Below the pieces are notes generated by a model. It was not told the origin of the DNA. It saw only the letters and a list, made by a program, of their open reading frames with translations, and ran no database searches. Below, piece by piece: positions 1 through 10,486 of a stretch of 64,000 nucleotides of DNA; within the stretch, counting starts at the first letter, position 1, and the number at the start of each line of letters is the position of its first letter. The position numbers and the translations under genes were made by a program. Source of the DNA: Adiantum capillus-veneris (taxonomy: Eukaryota > Streptophyta > Polypodiopsida > Polypodiales > Pteridaceae); NCBI GenBank assembly GCA_014529385.2, contig CM043968.1, forward strand, positions 3,562,501 through 3,626,500. Reading direction: 5' to 3'.

Positions 1-1363
1 TAGCTTCTTGTGCAAGAGGGAGTTTTTATGTCTTGCATTGATGAAAATGATGCAAATTCTTGAAGATTTGTTTGGAGGCACAACCTTTATCAACAAAAGC
101 GTGTTGTTGTGCACAAATCTACCATTTAGCCAATTTTCTCTCTTCATTATGTCGTATAGTGCAAACTGAAAGTAATGCATTAAGTTAACCTCCAAAAGTG
201 GGAAAGAATTATCTATATGTATTTTACGTGTATCCCTTGCTTATTGAACATTGCCCTGTAGCAAGCGAGACATATACTACTTGCCATAATCACTAACAAC
301 ACATTGAACACACATAAAAAAACCAAAACCGTACAACATCCATATCAATATGCATTTGGGAGATGAAGTGCGAGATCATAACCATAATCATATCACAAAA
401 AACTTAATGGCTCAGATATGCATTATTGACATGCAAAAGCCGTTTCCCAGGCAAAGAAGCAACATCCAAAGATGGGCCAAAATGTGAAGTCAGACATATG
501 GTCCCATGCATGACACTCCAATCACAACTTGTTTGACTTGGCCAATAGTATTTTTCGCATGGTTTGTCGCATTTTTAAAATATTCACAAAGAAAAGCTTG
601 AGAATGCCATCAATTCGAGAAGATATCTCTCCATAATCTTGCACAATCGCTAGAGGTTGTGAAAGCATATACCCCTCCAATTTCAAATACTTCCCCATTA
701 ATAATACATTGAACCAACATCCACATGCCATCTATGTCATTCAAAGAAAGAGTTGGACATAATTCATGCCAAACAAGCATAATCACTCTTCAATAATTGG
801 CATTGCTTGCATAAGCTATCCAATATTCCACAAAATAAGATGCCTAATTGGCAACATGAACGTTATACCATGTCTCCACCAGAGACTTATTTATCAATAC
901 AGGGAAGCTTCATTTGAGATGCGATATTCAGCGAGGGCACATAATTACAAGAAGAAGCTGGAGTTCTAACCTTAAACATCCTTTTGGGAACTATCTAGGC
1001 ATCCTTTGCTGTGTCCTTGTCTTTGCCTTTTTCCATTTTTTTTCTTTTTCTTTTGATATTGTGAATGAGGTGTTTTGGAAATTTATACCTCCTTCCCTCT
1101 CCCTTTATTCACAAAGGAAGGTGCTGGGGAAGTCAAAGCACATTGTGCCTGTAAGTTATGAGGGGTCCTTTGGTGGAGGAGAAGGTTGTGGATGCGGTAA
1201 AGCTAAAGGAGGAAGCTAAAGGTGTGGTTGCGGACATTCTAATTTTATAAGACCGAATCTACCACAAAAAGAAAATGAGTTGGACAATTTTCCCCATTTC
1301 AACTTAAAGGCTCGTTTCTCTACCAAGGCCTCACTTGACTTGATCGTTATATTTGTTGGCATG
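1..1363. other. Left flank, no gene recognised
   Basis: I see no conserved protein motif, RNA gene or clear repeat here. The open frames are short and AT-rich and look like chance frames. The stretch ends where the first copy of a long direct repeat begins, so it is probably the DNA flanking the Ty3/gypsy element, or an older element too decayed to recognise. Confidence 0.5.
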
Positions 1364-1589
1364 TGTAATGGAAATGGCCTATGAACTTTGAGAATGGCGG
1401 AATTAAGAGAATTATAGTGAGCATTTTTGTGAGACTACTTGGAGAACATAGAGGATGAACTGAATTAACGATAGAAACATAACCATTATACTTAATTGAA
1501 TTGGAATGAACAATACTTTTGCAAGAGAGAGTATTAGAGAACATGACAACACTTGAGGACCGGGTTTACTTGGCGCCGGTCCCCCTCCA
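1364..1589 (-). repeat. LTR, left copy (3' LTR of the Ty3/gypsy element)
   Basis: This repeat is shared with 8542-8771. It begins TGTAATGGAAATGGCC on the plus strand and the shared block runs into CCCTCCAAAA. On the coding strand the inner edge reads GGAGGGGGACC, which looks like a polypurine tract, so the true LTR edge may be about 9 bp further left (near 1580). Confidence 0.8.
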
Positions 1590-2041
1590 AAAGGCTTTTG
1601 TATTATAGATTCTCCCATCAAGAGAGACTTGGTACAATACAATCTTTGTGTTCCTTGTGACCTTGATGATGCTATGAAGATGGAAAGCTTCATACATTAC
1701 AAGCATAACATAAACTTTGTAAAAGCATTAACCATCCTCGGCCTCAATCCCAACGCCTTAAACACCTTTGAAGGTGGAGAGAGCTAGCGGGTAATGAGGA
1801 TAGGTAGGAGGATAAGAATCATTCACAGGAGAAAGAAATAGTTCCTCACTTACCATCATTCTTCTTGCTTAGCATAGCATGATAGCATAGTAATGACGAT
1901 GAAGAAGATGGCAACCTTAAGCATTGAAGCATGGCTCGTGGTTGGATTTGCATTCCATAGCCAAGAGTGTTGGTGTAGGCTCTCAACTTTTCAACAAGCT
2001 TGGAGAAGGAGATGGAGCTCTTGCATTTTGCACCTCACAGA

Positions 2042-2042
<1 letters not shown>

Positions 2043-2132
<90 letters not shown>
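2043..2132. repeat. (GT)n microsatellite
   Basis: An uninterrupted GT dinucleotide run of about 90 bp. The Cys/Val-repeat open frames that cross it are artefacts of the repeat. Confidence 0.99.
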
Positions 2133-2134
<2 letters not shown>

Positions 2135-2159
2135 AGAGTGTACCCCCTCTCATGCTTGG

Positions 2160-2162
<3 letters not shown>

Positions 2163-2225
<63 letters not shown>
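2163..2225. repeat. (CT)n microsatellite
   Basis: An uninterrupted CT run of about 63 bp, only 30 bp downstream of the GT tract. Confidence 0.99.
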
Positions 2226-2228
<3 letters not shown>

Positions 2229-2420
2229 TTATTTAATTATATCATTTGGACATGTGTCCACTTTTCCCTCTTTGAGAGAAAGAGATTAATTATTTATTTT
2301 TATGCATCTAAATTCTCATTGGACCCCTTTAAAGCCTATCCAAAGGATTCAAGCACATCATGAGGGCCAAATGGGGAAGATCTTGACATGTGTGTTATGC
2401 TTATTTATTGATCATATTTT

Positions 2421-2605
2421 AATTGAACACTTCAAGCACCTTAGTCATTTAAGCATGAAAATAGTTTATGTCTCTTTAGAGGTCATGTTTGAATTGAACA
2501 CTTCAAGCACCTTAGTCATTTAAGCATGAAAATAGTTTATGCCTCTTGAGAGGCCATGTTTGAATTGAACACTTCAAGCACCATAGTCATTTAAGCATGA
2601 GAAGC
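2421..2605. repeat. 71-bp tandem repeat, about 2.6 copies
   Basis: The motif AATTGAACACTTCAAGCACC starts at 2421, 2492 and 2563, giving an exact 71-bp period. The third copy breaks off after AAGCATGA. It lies in the non-coding part between LTR and integrase and has no visible coding role. The 2606-3300 stretch that follows holds no recognisable feature. Confidence 0.95.
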
Positions 2606-3300
2606 ACCTCAAGCTTGGGCAAGGTTCCCACAAAAACCTTAAGAACCTTAGTTAGCAAGCACAACAAGCACCTCATGCTTGGGTAGGATTCCCACATCAA
2701 GGTTAGCCCTAGCTTGCCTAAGGTCAAAGGACTTTTTAACACTAACTTTTGGAGGTCTTTAATGAAGCTAACCCTACGGTCTTTAAGCTCCATTAGATAG
2801 CATTGCTCTTTAACATACCATCTCTCATTTGGACCCCTTTAACCTTGGCCCCGTGTTGAGACACATCCATAAGCACATGTCTATATTCTAACCCTTGTTC
2901 TCGTTTATTCTCCCACATTAAATGATCAATTTAATATGAGAAAATCATTTGGGTTGGTTAGATATTAGATGTTATGACATTACCTCTCTCTTGAAAATCA
3001 TAGTCATCCTCGACTATGAGGTAGAAGAGATAAAGTCTTAGTCATTAGTCTACGTTTATTAGCGGGTAGAGGATCCCTTTTTACCCTATGACATCATTCC
3101 AAAATGGATGACTAGTCCATTTGGTGCTTGGGAGACGTAGCTGTTGCAAGCACGTCTGCTCTTTAGTTCATATCATACTCCCAAAGTAGAGTGACAAATT
3201 CTACTTGGTGTTGGAGTGACATCGTCACTCAAACGTGATTCTAAGCATGCATACTATTTAAGACAAAATCATTGTTCATTTAGAAAGCATTTACATTTGC

Positions 3301-4489
3301 TTACTCTAGTGTAGCATTGACAAGGTTCATACTATCCTTAAGCCGTGTTCCTTGTATCCATCTAGCATCTTCAAAAGGATAATTTTTTAACTTAATAAAA
3401 TACCGTCGGATAATCTTACCATGTCGTAGTACCTTGTCTTCATGCCTAAGGATAGCTTCGGGTTGTAGCACCTCTTCTTGGTCTTTGATTTTTGGAAGGT
3501 CTTCATTAATTGGTTCTCTTGGTGACTCTCCTTTGTAGGGCTTAAGTAGGCTCACATGAAAATCATTGTGTATGAGCCAATGGTTGGGCAACTTGAGTTG
3601 ATAAGACATGTCATTGATTGGCTTCAAGATTTGAAAAGGACCATAGTATCTTTTTGCTAGTTTAGCATAATACTTTTGATGACCCGTAGGATTTTTGCTC
3701 ATCGTTTGCCTCAATCGAGCCTTGGGAAACTTAAGTAAGACCCAATATTTCCTTTGAACGTTAAGGCCTTCCGTGCTTGTCAGCAACAACTTTTTTCCTT
3801 TGTTGAGAAATGGATATAGCCTCCTTAACATTTTGAAAATATTCTTGTAGTTCATGGCTATACTCATTATTAGCGAAGATCTTTCCATGTAATTTAAGTA
3901 GCAAGGGACTTTTAGGTCTTCCCTCTATGATCTCAAAAGGTGTTTTTTCCATAGTAATATAGACATTATTATTGTACGCATACTCTACAAGGGGTAAGTA
4001 CTTCTCCCATTGTGAGCGTTGATCTACTTTTGTAACATAATTCTTTAGTACATCGAGTATCATAGTAGATTGAGTATCATAAGATTGGCTATCTCACTTT
4101 GGCCATCCATTTGTGGGTGATAGGCCAAAGAAAAATTCAATCTTGTACCTAGATTTTCAAAGAGACCTTTCCAAAAATTACTCGTTATTCTAGGATCTCT
4201 ATCTAACACGATGGATGTTGGTAATCCATGGTGTTTGAAAATTTGAGATATGAAGAGGGTTGCCATTGGTGTGCCTTAATAGTCTTTTTGACAAGAATAA
4301 AGTGTGCTTTCTTGCTAAACCTGTCAACTATTTTCCATATTCCCTTATTCCCATGGATAGACTTGGGTAATCCAAATATAAAATCCATGTATATACTCTC
4401 CCATAGTGAATTAGGGGTGGAGTAATCCAGGTTTCTTCCCTCTATCATACTTAGTCTTTTGGCATACCACACATTTTGAAACATACTCT
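3301..4489 (-). pseudogene. Ty3/gypsy integrase plus chromodomain-like tail, broken
   Basis: The integrase of the 1.4-8.8 kb element inserts the cDNA copy into host DNA. All three DDE residues are still visible: the Asp in YMDFIFGLPKS near 4390, the Asp in DRDPRITSNFW near 4190, and the Glu in DGQSEIAN near 4085. The C-terminal part (about 3888-3301) has the GPFQILKPI and [19 protein letters not shown] blocks. It ends in a chromodomain-like segment with PEAILRHED and YPFEDARWI, typical of chromoviruses, where it guides insertion to heterochromatin. Frame changes near 4266, 4063 and 3880 break it into at least four pieces. Confidence 0.9.
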
Positions 4490-4536
4490 TGTATGTCCAC
4501 TTTCATGGTAGGCCAATAGAAGTACGTCTCTACTCC

Positions 4537-5318
4537 TCAAAGAGTAGGTTGAATGCCTCTATGCCTCGCATAGGGAGGAGCATGGGATTCATACATGACT
4601 TTCTCACCAAGGGAGTGGGTAATACATAGCCTATTGCAGTGGAGAAGATAACCATCCAGTGAGGTGAATGGTTCCTCTTTCTTCCCCAAAGAAAGGGCTA
4701 ACATTACATCTTTAAAGTCAAGGTCAGTACCATACTCATCTATCATAGAAGAGAGATCATTGTGAGTTGCTATAGACACCGCATTAACTTTTGATGATTG
4801 TGAAAGTGCATTGGCAACTTGATTGTGCTTACCAACAATGTGAGCAATATGAAAAGAAAATTTTCCCACCTCATTTGTTTGTCGGAAAGCTTGCTTTGCG
4901 TCATGAATTACTTAAGACTTTGGTGGTCTATTTGTAAAATGAATGGAGTCCCAAAAAATAGTGCTTCCATGTGTCTAGGCATGTAGAATAGCTAACAGCT
5001 CTTTTTCGTATATGCCCAAGACTCGTTTGTCGGCATTGAGCCTTTGGCTCTCTTCTGTTATGGCATGCCCTTATTGAAGCAAAACTGCTCCAAGTCAATC
5101 ACCCCACAAGAATCACATTGGACCTCAAATGGCTTTAAGAGATCCGAAAGCATAAGGACTGGTTCGAACGTAAGCTTCTCTTTGAGCTTGTCAAAAGCAT
5201 TTTGTTCTTTAGCAGTCCATGAGTACTTAACGTTCTTCTTTGTTAAGTCATGAAATGGTCCTGCTATTTGAGAGAATTTTGTTATGAAGCAAGTGTCTTT
5301 AGTCTGCACACATACCAA
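4537..5318 (-). pseudogene. Ty3/gypsy RNase H and connection region, broken
   Basis: The 5318-5058 part carries the RT-thumb and RNase H entry, with WTAKEQNAFDKLKEKL and then FEVQCDSCG, whose Asp is the first RNase H catalytic residue. The usual following block (GLGAVL) is degraded to VIDLEQF. The 4869-4537 part has the RNase H end and integrase entry (IAHIVGKHNQVANALSQ, normally ADALSR), then YLLHCNRLCI. Between the two, near 4870-5057, RNase H sequence is too damaged to read in one frame. Confidence 0.8.
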
Positions 5319-5880
5319 TAAAGCTTCTTATCTCATGTAGATTCCTTAGTTTAGGCCATGCTTTTATTACCTCTAACTTTGATGGATCCATATGGATACC
5401 ATCTTGAGAGATAATATGACCTAAGTGTTGAATCGCTTGAAGGAAAATTTCACTTTTCTTTTGGTTGAGAAAAAGCTTGTTCTTCCTCAATGCTTGAAAA
5501 ATCACTAGGAGATGTTGCTTGTGTTCCTTCAAGGACTTGGATTAGATGATGATATTATTAAAGAACACTCCAGTGAACTTGCAACGATAGGGTCTAAATA
5601 GTTTCTCCATCAAATGATTGAATGTGGCTGGTGCATTGGTCAAGCCAAAAGGCATGACTAGATATTCATAAAGACCAAACGTTGTACAAAACACAGTCTT
5701 TAGGATATCTTCATGCACTATCCTTGTTTGATAATAGCCACTTTTAAGGTCAATCCTACTGAAGTAGGTAGAGCCTTGTATCTTATCAAATAAATCTTTT
5801 GCCCGAGGCACGAGAAATTTGTTTTTGATAGTGATATGGTTTAGTGCTCGATAGTCCACACACATACACTATGTACCATC
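5299..5880 (-). pseudogene. Ty3/gypsy reverse transcriptase, catalytic pair lost
   Basis: The fingers and palm of the element's RT are clear: MCVDYRALN, FSRIDLKSGYYQ (first catalytic Asp kept) and LVMPFGLTNAPATF. The FxDD box reads FFNN, so both metal-binding Asp residues are Asn, and the conserved Tyr just after it is a stop codon. The thumb continues at 5532-5299 with HLGHIISQDGIHMDPSKLEVI. A TAG stands where a Trp normally precedes MCVDYR. Downstream it runs into the RNase H region. It cannot be active. Confidence 0.92.
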
Positions 5881-6062
5881 TTTCTATTGCACTAAAAGGA
5901 CTAGAGAACAAAAGGGAGAGAAGCTACGCTTCACCATTTTTTGTCTATCATTTCTTGTACTTGCCTCATGATCTCCTCTTGTTGAGCTTGGGGAATTCAA
6001 TAAGGAGGCTTGTTAGGCGGTGAGCTTCCTGCTAGGATCTCAATTTGATGGTCATCATCCCC

Positions 6063-6797
6063 TCATTTTGGAGGTAACTCCATAGGGATATCATCAATAA
6101 AAACATCTTGGAATCCATTTAGAAAAGTAGACAAGTATAACTCTTCTTGATTCTTACCATTTTCATTTGATAAATCATTAGTGGATTCTTTGACAAAAAT
6201 CATGTACGCAAAAACCAAGCTTTTCATTGACTTATTAAAAGCCAATGAATTTACAAGTGGTATAGTACGACCAGACTCATTAGTGAATTCTTTGACAAAA
6301 ATCATGTACGCAAAAACCGAGCTTTTCATTGACTTATTAAAAGCTGATGAATTTACAAGTGGTATAGTACGACCAGACTCATTAGCATCTATATACGTGC
6401 TCTTTCCCCTATAGGTGAAGTAGATTCTCCTCTCAGGGAACTTCATGTTGGCAAACATGCGGTTGAACCATGGTGCCCCTAGGATAGCATCCTCATGTTG
6501 GAGATGAGAGATGAAAATTTCTTCTTCGTCGACATAGCTTTGGACATGGAGTCTCAACTTGCCAATCAAGGGAGTAACGGAGGCTTGTTGTCCCTTGAAA
6601 GCTGTGTCAACAGCAGCTACAAAATCTCCCATCTCAAAAGCTTGAATGCCCAACTTGGTGGCCAACTCCGTTGATATGAAGTTGTGAGTAGAGCCAGGGT
6701 CAAACAAGATGAAGGCATCATGTTTCCTTATGTTTTCCCAAGCATAGGAGAGGGATGAGCCTTTGCAATGCGTATCCTCTTTTGGAGCTTCAACCAT
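6063..6797 (-). pseudogene. Ty3/gypsy aspartic protease region
   Basis: The retropepsin-like domain releases mature proteins from the polyprotein. The active-site block reads ILFDPGSTHNFIS near 6700, a DPGS version of the usual D-T/S-G seen in many plant gypsy elements. The frame continues from the zinc knuckle without a break and runs to MELPPK near 6063, where it meets the linker to the RT. It contains an in-frame 34-residue tandem duplication (6181-6384). 5881-6062 is the degraded linker to the RT. Confidence 0.85.
6181..6384 (-). repeat. 102-bp in-frame tandem duplication in the protease-RT linker
   Basis: Two copies begin at 6181 and 6283, 102 bp (34 codons) apart. They differ at only a few positions, for example SSAF versus SLAF in the encoded protein. 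It keeps the reading frame. Confidence 0.95.
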
Positions 6798-8145
6798 GGA
6801 AGCTCTAGGAGTGTCATTGCGTACATTTCTTTTGGGGCAAGAACGATAACCATGTCCTTGCTCCCCACACTTAAAGCATTTATGGTCTTTACAAAAGGCC
6901 TATAATTCTTTGGGAGAGAGCTTATTTTTACCTTTGTAAGCTCCTTTCTCCTTGGCCTTGTTGTTGTTGTTGGTGTTGGTGTTTCCTTGGGAAGATTTTT
7001 GAGCATTCCTCTTCCCTTTAGCTTCATTTTGATCCTGGTTCTCCATGGGCTTAAAATTTCTTTTCGCCCCTTGTTGGAAATTGATCCTTGAAGCAACCAT
7101 AGTGTGATGGATGACTTCAGTGATAGTGCTAGGCCGTTGTGAGTTGACATACTCGGCCATTTCTTCAGGTAATTCCGTACAAAATTGTTGCTTTTGTTTG
7201 GAGAAGTCTATCCTTTGAAAGACTCTAGTTTTGAGATGTACATCCCAAAACTTGTCTACATATTTGTGGATAGACTCGTTGAAGAATAGCTTCAAGCTCC
7301 GCCATTCGGTAAGCACTTTGTCCTTTGCATCGCTTGCAAGGAATTTCTTCATGATGGAAACTTGTAGAGTTTTCCATGCCTTTGGGGCGAAGGCTAGCCC
7401 ACCATTGACAAGCAGATTTTTGGAATTGCATAGCTACATGGTGTAGCTTGGAGGAATCTGTGAAGCCCTCATCTCCAAAGGCCGCATCAAATTGTTGGAT
7501 GAAGGAAAATACTTTGTCAGTGGAACCAAAGGTGCCATCATAGTGAAAAAAGAGATACTCTTTCCTCCCTCTTTGAACTTCTTGAGCTTTTGGGACCTTC
7601 ACCATTCACGGTAAGATTTGCAATGTCCTCTCCTCTTGTATTCTCTAGGAGAATAACTATTGCTTTTGTCAAAAGAGGAGAAAGTTGAAGAAGAAGGAGA
7701 AGAGGGTGATCTTTTTCGTGCCTTTTTATTCCTTTGTTTCCTCTCTTCCCTTTTGAAGTAACGAGGAGAAGGACTTTGACCGTTTTCTCTTGGGAGGAGT
7801 TGGCGACCGTCTAGACCGCCGTCATCATGGAGCTACATCTTCAGAGGAACTTAGGGATTAACTTCTTTCTTGTTCTTTGGATTCCTCCTCTCTTATGGGA
7901 GAGAGTCTTTTTTCAGGAGTCTCACTAAAAGACCTCCTAAGCTCTCTCTCCTCTTGGAGAGGAAGGGAAATCCCATAAGCACAAAGTTGTTGAGCAACTT
8001 CGGCTTGCAAAGTAGGGTTGCCCATAGATTGATGAAACCTAGTAATAAGATAATTAACAAATATGGGGGCATTATCATTAGCACCTTCATGTGCAAAATC
8101 AAATTTATCAATGTTCATTCTACTGTCTTGGTTATTGTCAGCCAT
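6798..8145 (-). pseudogene. Ty3/gypsy gag with CCHC zinc knuckle
   Basis: Gag forms the particle and binds RNA. A likely start is the Met of MADNNQDSRMN at 8145. The conserved core is at 7605-7225 (FSFIQQFDAAF, ACQWWASL) and, after a frameshift near 7350, at 7352-6900 (EWRSLKLFFNES, FCTELPEEMAEYV). An Asn-rich basic stretch precedes a classical knuckle, CFKCGEQGHGYRSC (C-X2-C-X4-H-X4-C), near 6880-6840. One TAG separates the knuckle from the core. Stops also cut the Ser/Arg-rich stretch at 7858-7610. Confidence 0.88.
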
Positions 8146-8528
8146 GCTAATTAAACTTACGTATAGAATTACTTTGTGCTTTGGTACCCTCAAAAACTTA
8201 GTCGTTACTCTTCTTTACCTTTGAAAATTAGTTTTCAAGCAGCCACACCCGTGGTTTAGAGACTGTTGATTGCAAAGACTAGTGGAGAGGGTCTAACATT
8301 GCTCAGTTGATTATAGTTCTCGTTGAGCTTGCAAGTAGCTCAAAAACGGCTAAGCCAAAGGAAAGCCCCGAGAGACTCCATTATTAAGACTGTAGTTCCC
8401 AACGGTGTACCTTGAACTAAGTCCTTTTTAACCAAGATAATATATCCCTATCCCACTTACCCTATTGCAATGAACAGGTCCAACCTTTCATGGACCTCTC
8501 TTCTTAAGCAAGAAAAGAGAAACCAATA

Positions 8529-8540
8529 GCTCTAGTAGCA
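8529..8540 (-). other. Degenerate initiator-tRNA-Met primer binding site
   Basis: On the coding strand it reads TGCTACTAGAGC, three differences from the standard TGGTATCAGAGC. It lies one base inside the right-hand LTR. The same geometry with a perfect site occurs at 44946-44957. Confidence 0.7.
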
Positions 8541-8541
8541 A

Positions 8542-8771
8542 TGTAATGGAAATGGCCTATGAACTTTGAGGATAGCAGAATTAAGAGAATTAGAGTGAGC
8601 ATTTTTGTGAGACTACTTGGAGAACATAGAGGGTGGACTTAATTAGTGGTAGAGACATAACCATTATACTTAATTAACTTGGCATGAACAATAATTTTAC
8701 AAGAGAGATTATTAGAGAAAATGACAATAGTTGAGGACTGGATCTACTTGGAGCCGACAGTCCTCCCTCCA
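8542..8771 (-). repeat. LTR, right copy (5' LTR of the Ty3/gypsy element)
   Basis: This is the partner of 1364-1589. It begins TGTAATGGAAATGGCC and ends near CCTCCCTCCA. Like the left copy, its outer edge carries a purine tract on the coding strand (GGAGGGAGGAC followed by TGTCGG), which is normally found only inside the 3' LTR. Confidence 0.8.
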
Positions 8772-9381
8772 AAACCATCCAACTCTACATGGATCTTCCT
8801 ACTCAAGTTCTGGCAAACAACCAAAAGTAGTATTTTTTGCATTTTGTGAATAACATACATTTGACGTTGATAACAAGTGCCCCATGTACTAGACACCTGG
8901 AGTCTATGAGCTCAAAACTAACTTGGGTTTTTCTCATAATGGATGCAGATAACATATATGGAGCTTGCTATATTCTATTCAAATGATTCCATATAATACT
9001 TTGTTGTAAATTCCAAAATTAATGGAAGTGTCCCTCAATTCTTTGAGGAATTTATTCTTGTACATTGCCTTGATGCTATTATTCTTGCTTTCTATATTGA
9101 TGCTATCTACACACACTAATGGTTTTGGCAGCTCATAACTGACCAAATTCCTTTAAAGAATGAGCTTACAACACTCTAACTCATATGTAGGACATAGTTG
9201 CCTCTTGGCATGAGGATCTCATGCGCATGGGCTATTTTGATCGACTACCTATTGTTGCCCCATTCATTCAAGGCTTGTTACTTTGCATCAGATATCCTCT
9301 CTTTCACAATGCTATCATTGAGCATGATTTAGGATGCATCAATTTGGGAACTTGCTTTGATACTCTAGTCCTTATGGGTAA
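8772..9381. other. No gene recognised
   Basis: A spacer between the gypsy LTR and a microsatellite. It holds short frames only and no recognised motif. Confidence 0.5.
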
Positions 9382-9404
9382 CACACACTCACACACACAC
9401 AGAC

Positions 9405-9451
<47 letters not shown>
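9382..9451. repeat. Compound (CA)n-(TA)n-(GA)n microsatellite
   Basis: CA repeats at about 9382-9402 pass into TA repeats (about 9406-9425) and then GA repeats (9425-9451). Confidence 0.97.
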
Positions 9452-9532
9452 AAACAATTGTAAATTCTTACTTCAAGAAAGTATACCCCGTCCAAATACA
9501 AATAGCTTGACCTTTTATAAGGTTTTAAAATA

Positions 9533-9940
9533 TCAGACTCACCAAACTCTGGCTCAGCAAAATCCGACTCAGTAAATATTACGACCCAGTAATGTTCTGA
9601 CTTAGCAAATAATCTGACTCAGCAAACTCTGGCTCAGCAAAATCCGACTCAGTAAATATTACGACCCAGTAATGTTTTGACTTAGCAAATAATCTGACTC
9701 ACCAAACTCTGGCTCAGCAAAATCCGGCTCAGTAAATATTACGACCCAGTAATGTTCTGACTTAGCAAATAATCTGACTCAGCAAATATCAGACACAACA
9801 TCTGATTCAACAATATCTAGATCAGCATAATCTGACTCAGCGCGCAAATATCTGACTAAGTAACATCCAATTGACCAACATCTGGCTAACCAACATCCTA
9901 CTCATCAACATCTCAGTCAACACTGGCATGTCCCAGTGGT
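9533..9940. repeat. 80-bp tandem repeat with a shorter internal motif
   Basis: AAACTCTGGCTCAGCAAAAT starts at 9544, 9624 and 9704, an exact 80-bp period over three nearly identical units. Each unit is itself built of variants of TCTGACTCAGCAAA, and degenerate versions of that short motif continue to about 9940. This suggests a 13-14-bp array that was later amplified at the 80-bp level. Confidence 0.93.
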
Positions 9941-10216
9941 GGATTTTGCAGAAATCCAACTTGAATCCACATATCCCTTGATCACAAAGTCAAGTACACT
10001 ATCCTATTTGGCAAAAATCCCTAGTTACTATATAGCATAAACTATAGTGCCTGGAACGCAATCCAAGATATACAAATACACCATATAGCACTATATCAAA
10101 ATCAATGCTAGCATCTTCATATGAAGCAAAGTGTAGTGCTTGGTACTTAAACCATGTGGGCCTGCACTGAAGAGAAGAGAGACTGTTGGGGCAGCACTGC
10201 AGCAAGAGGGATAGGA

Positions 10217-10339
<123 letters not shown>

Positions 10340-10486
10340 CACAGCTACCACTTCATCTCTCGCCTTTGCAAATTTCACCTTCAGATCTTGACCCTTGCAT
10401 GTGTACCTTCCGGCTCACGAAGCCTAGCTCTCACCCATTGTTGTTTTTACGGTTGCAATTTCTCATTTAGCGCCATGTGGCATTAC

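Larger units (their letters stand above)
1364..8771 (-). mobile_element. Ty3/gypsy chromovirus, decayed, with both LTR copies
   Basis: A direct repeat of about 226-230 bp (1364-1589 and 8542-8771) brackets minus-strand gag, protease, reverse transcriptase, RNase H and integrase remnants, in that Ty3/gypsy order, ending in a chromodomain-like tail. A degenerate initiator-tRNA primer site lies beside the right-hand repeat, so that copy is the 5' LTR. Stops and frameshifts interrupt all domains, and the RT catalytic pair is lost, so the element is dead. The two LTR copies differ at many positions, which points to an old insertion. No target-site duplication is visible. Microsatellites and a 71-bp tandem repeat lie between the left LTR and the integrase end. 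Confidence 0.9.

Noticed and set aside
1893-2363. 156-codon ORF of Cys/Val and Ser/Leu repeats
   Set aside because: It is the translation of (GT)n and (CT)n microsatellites in a non-coding region.
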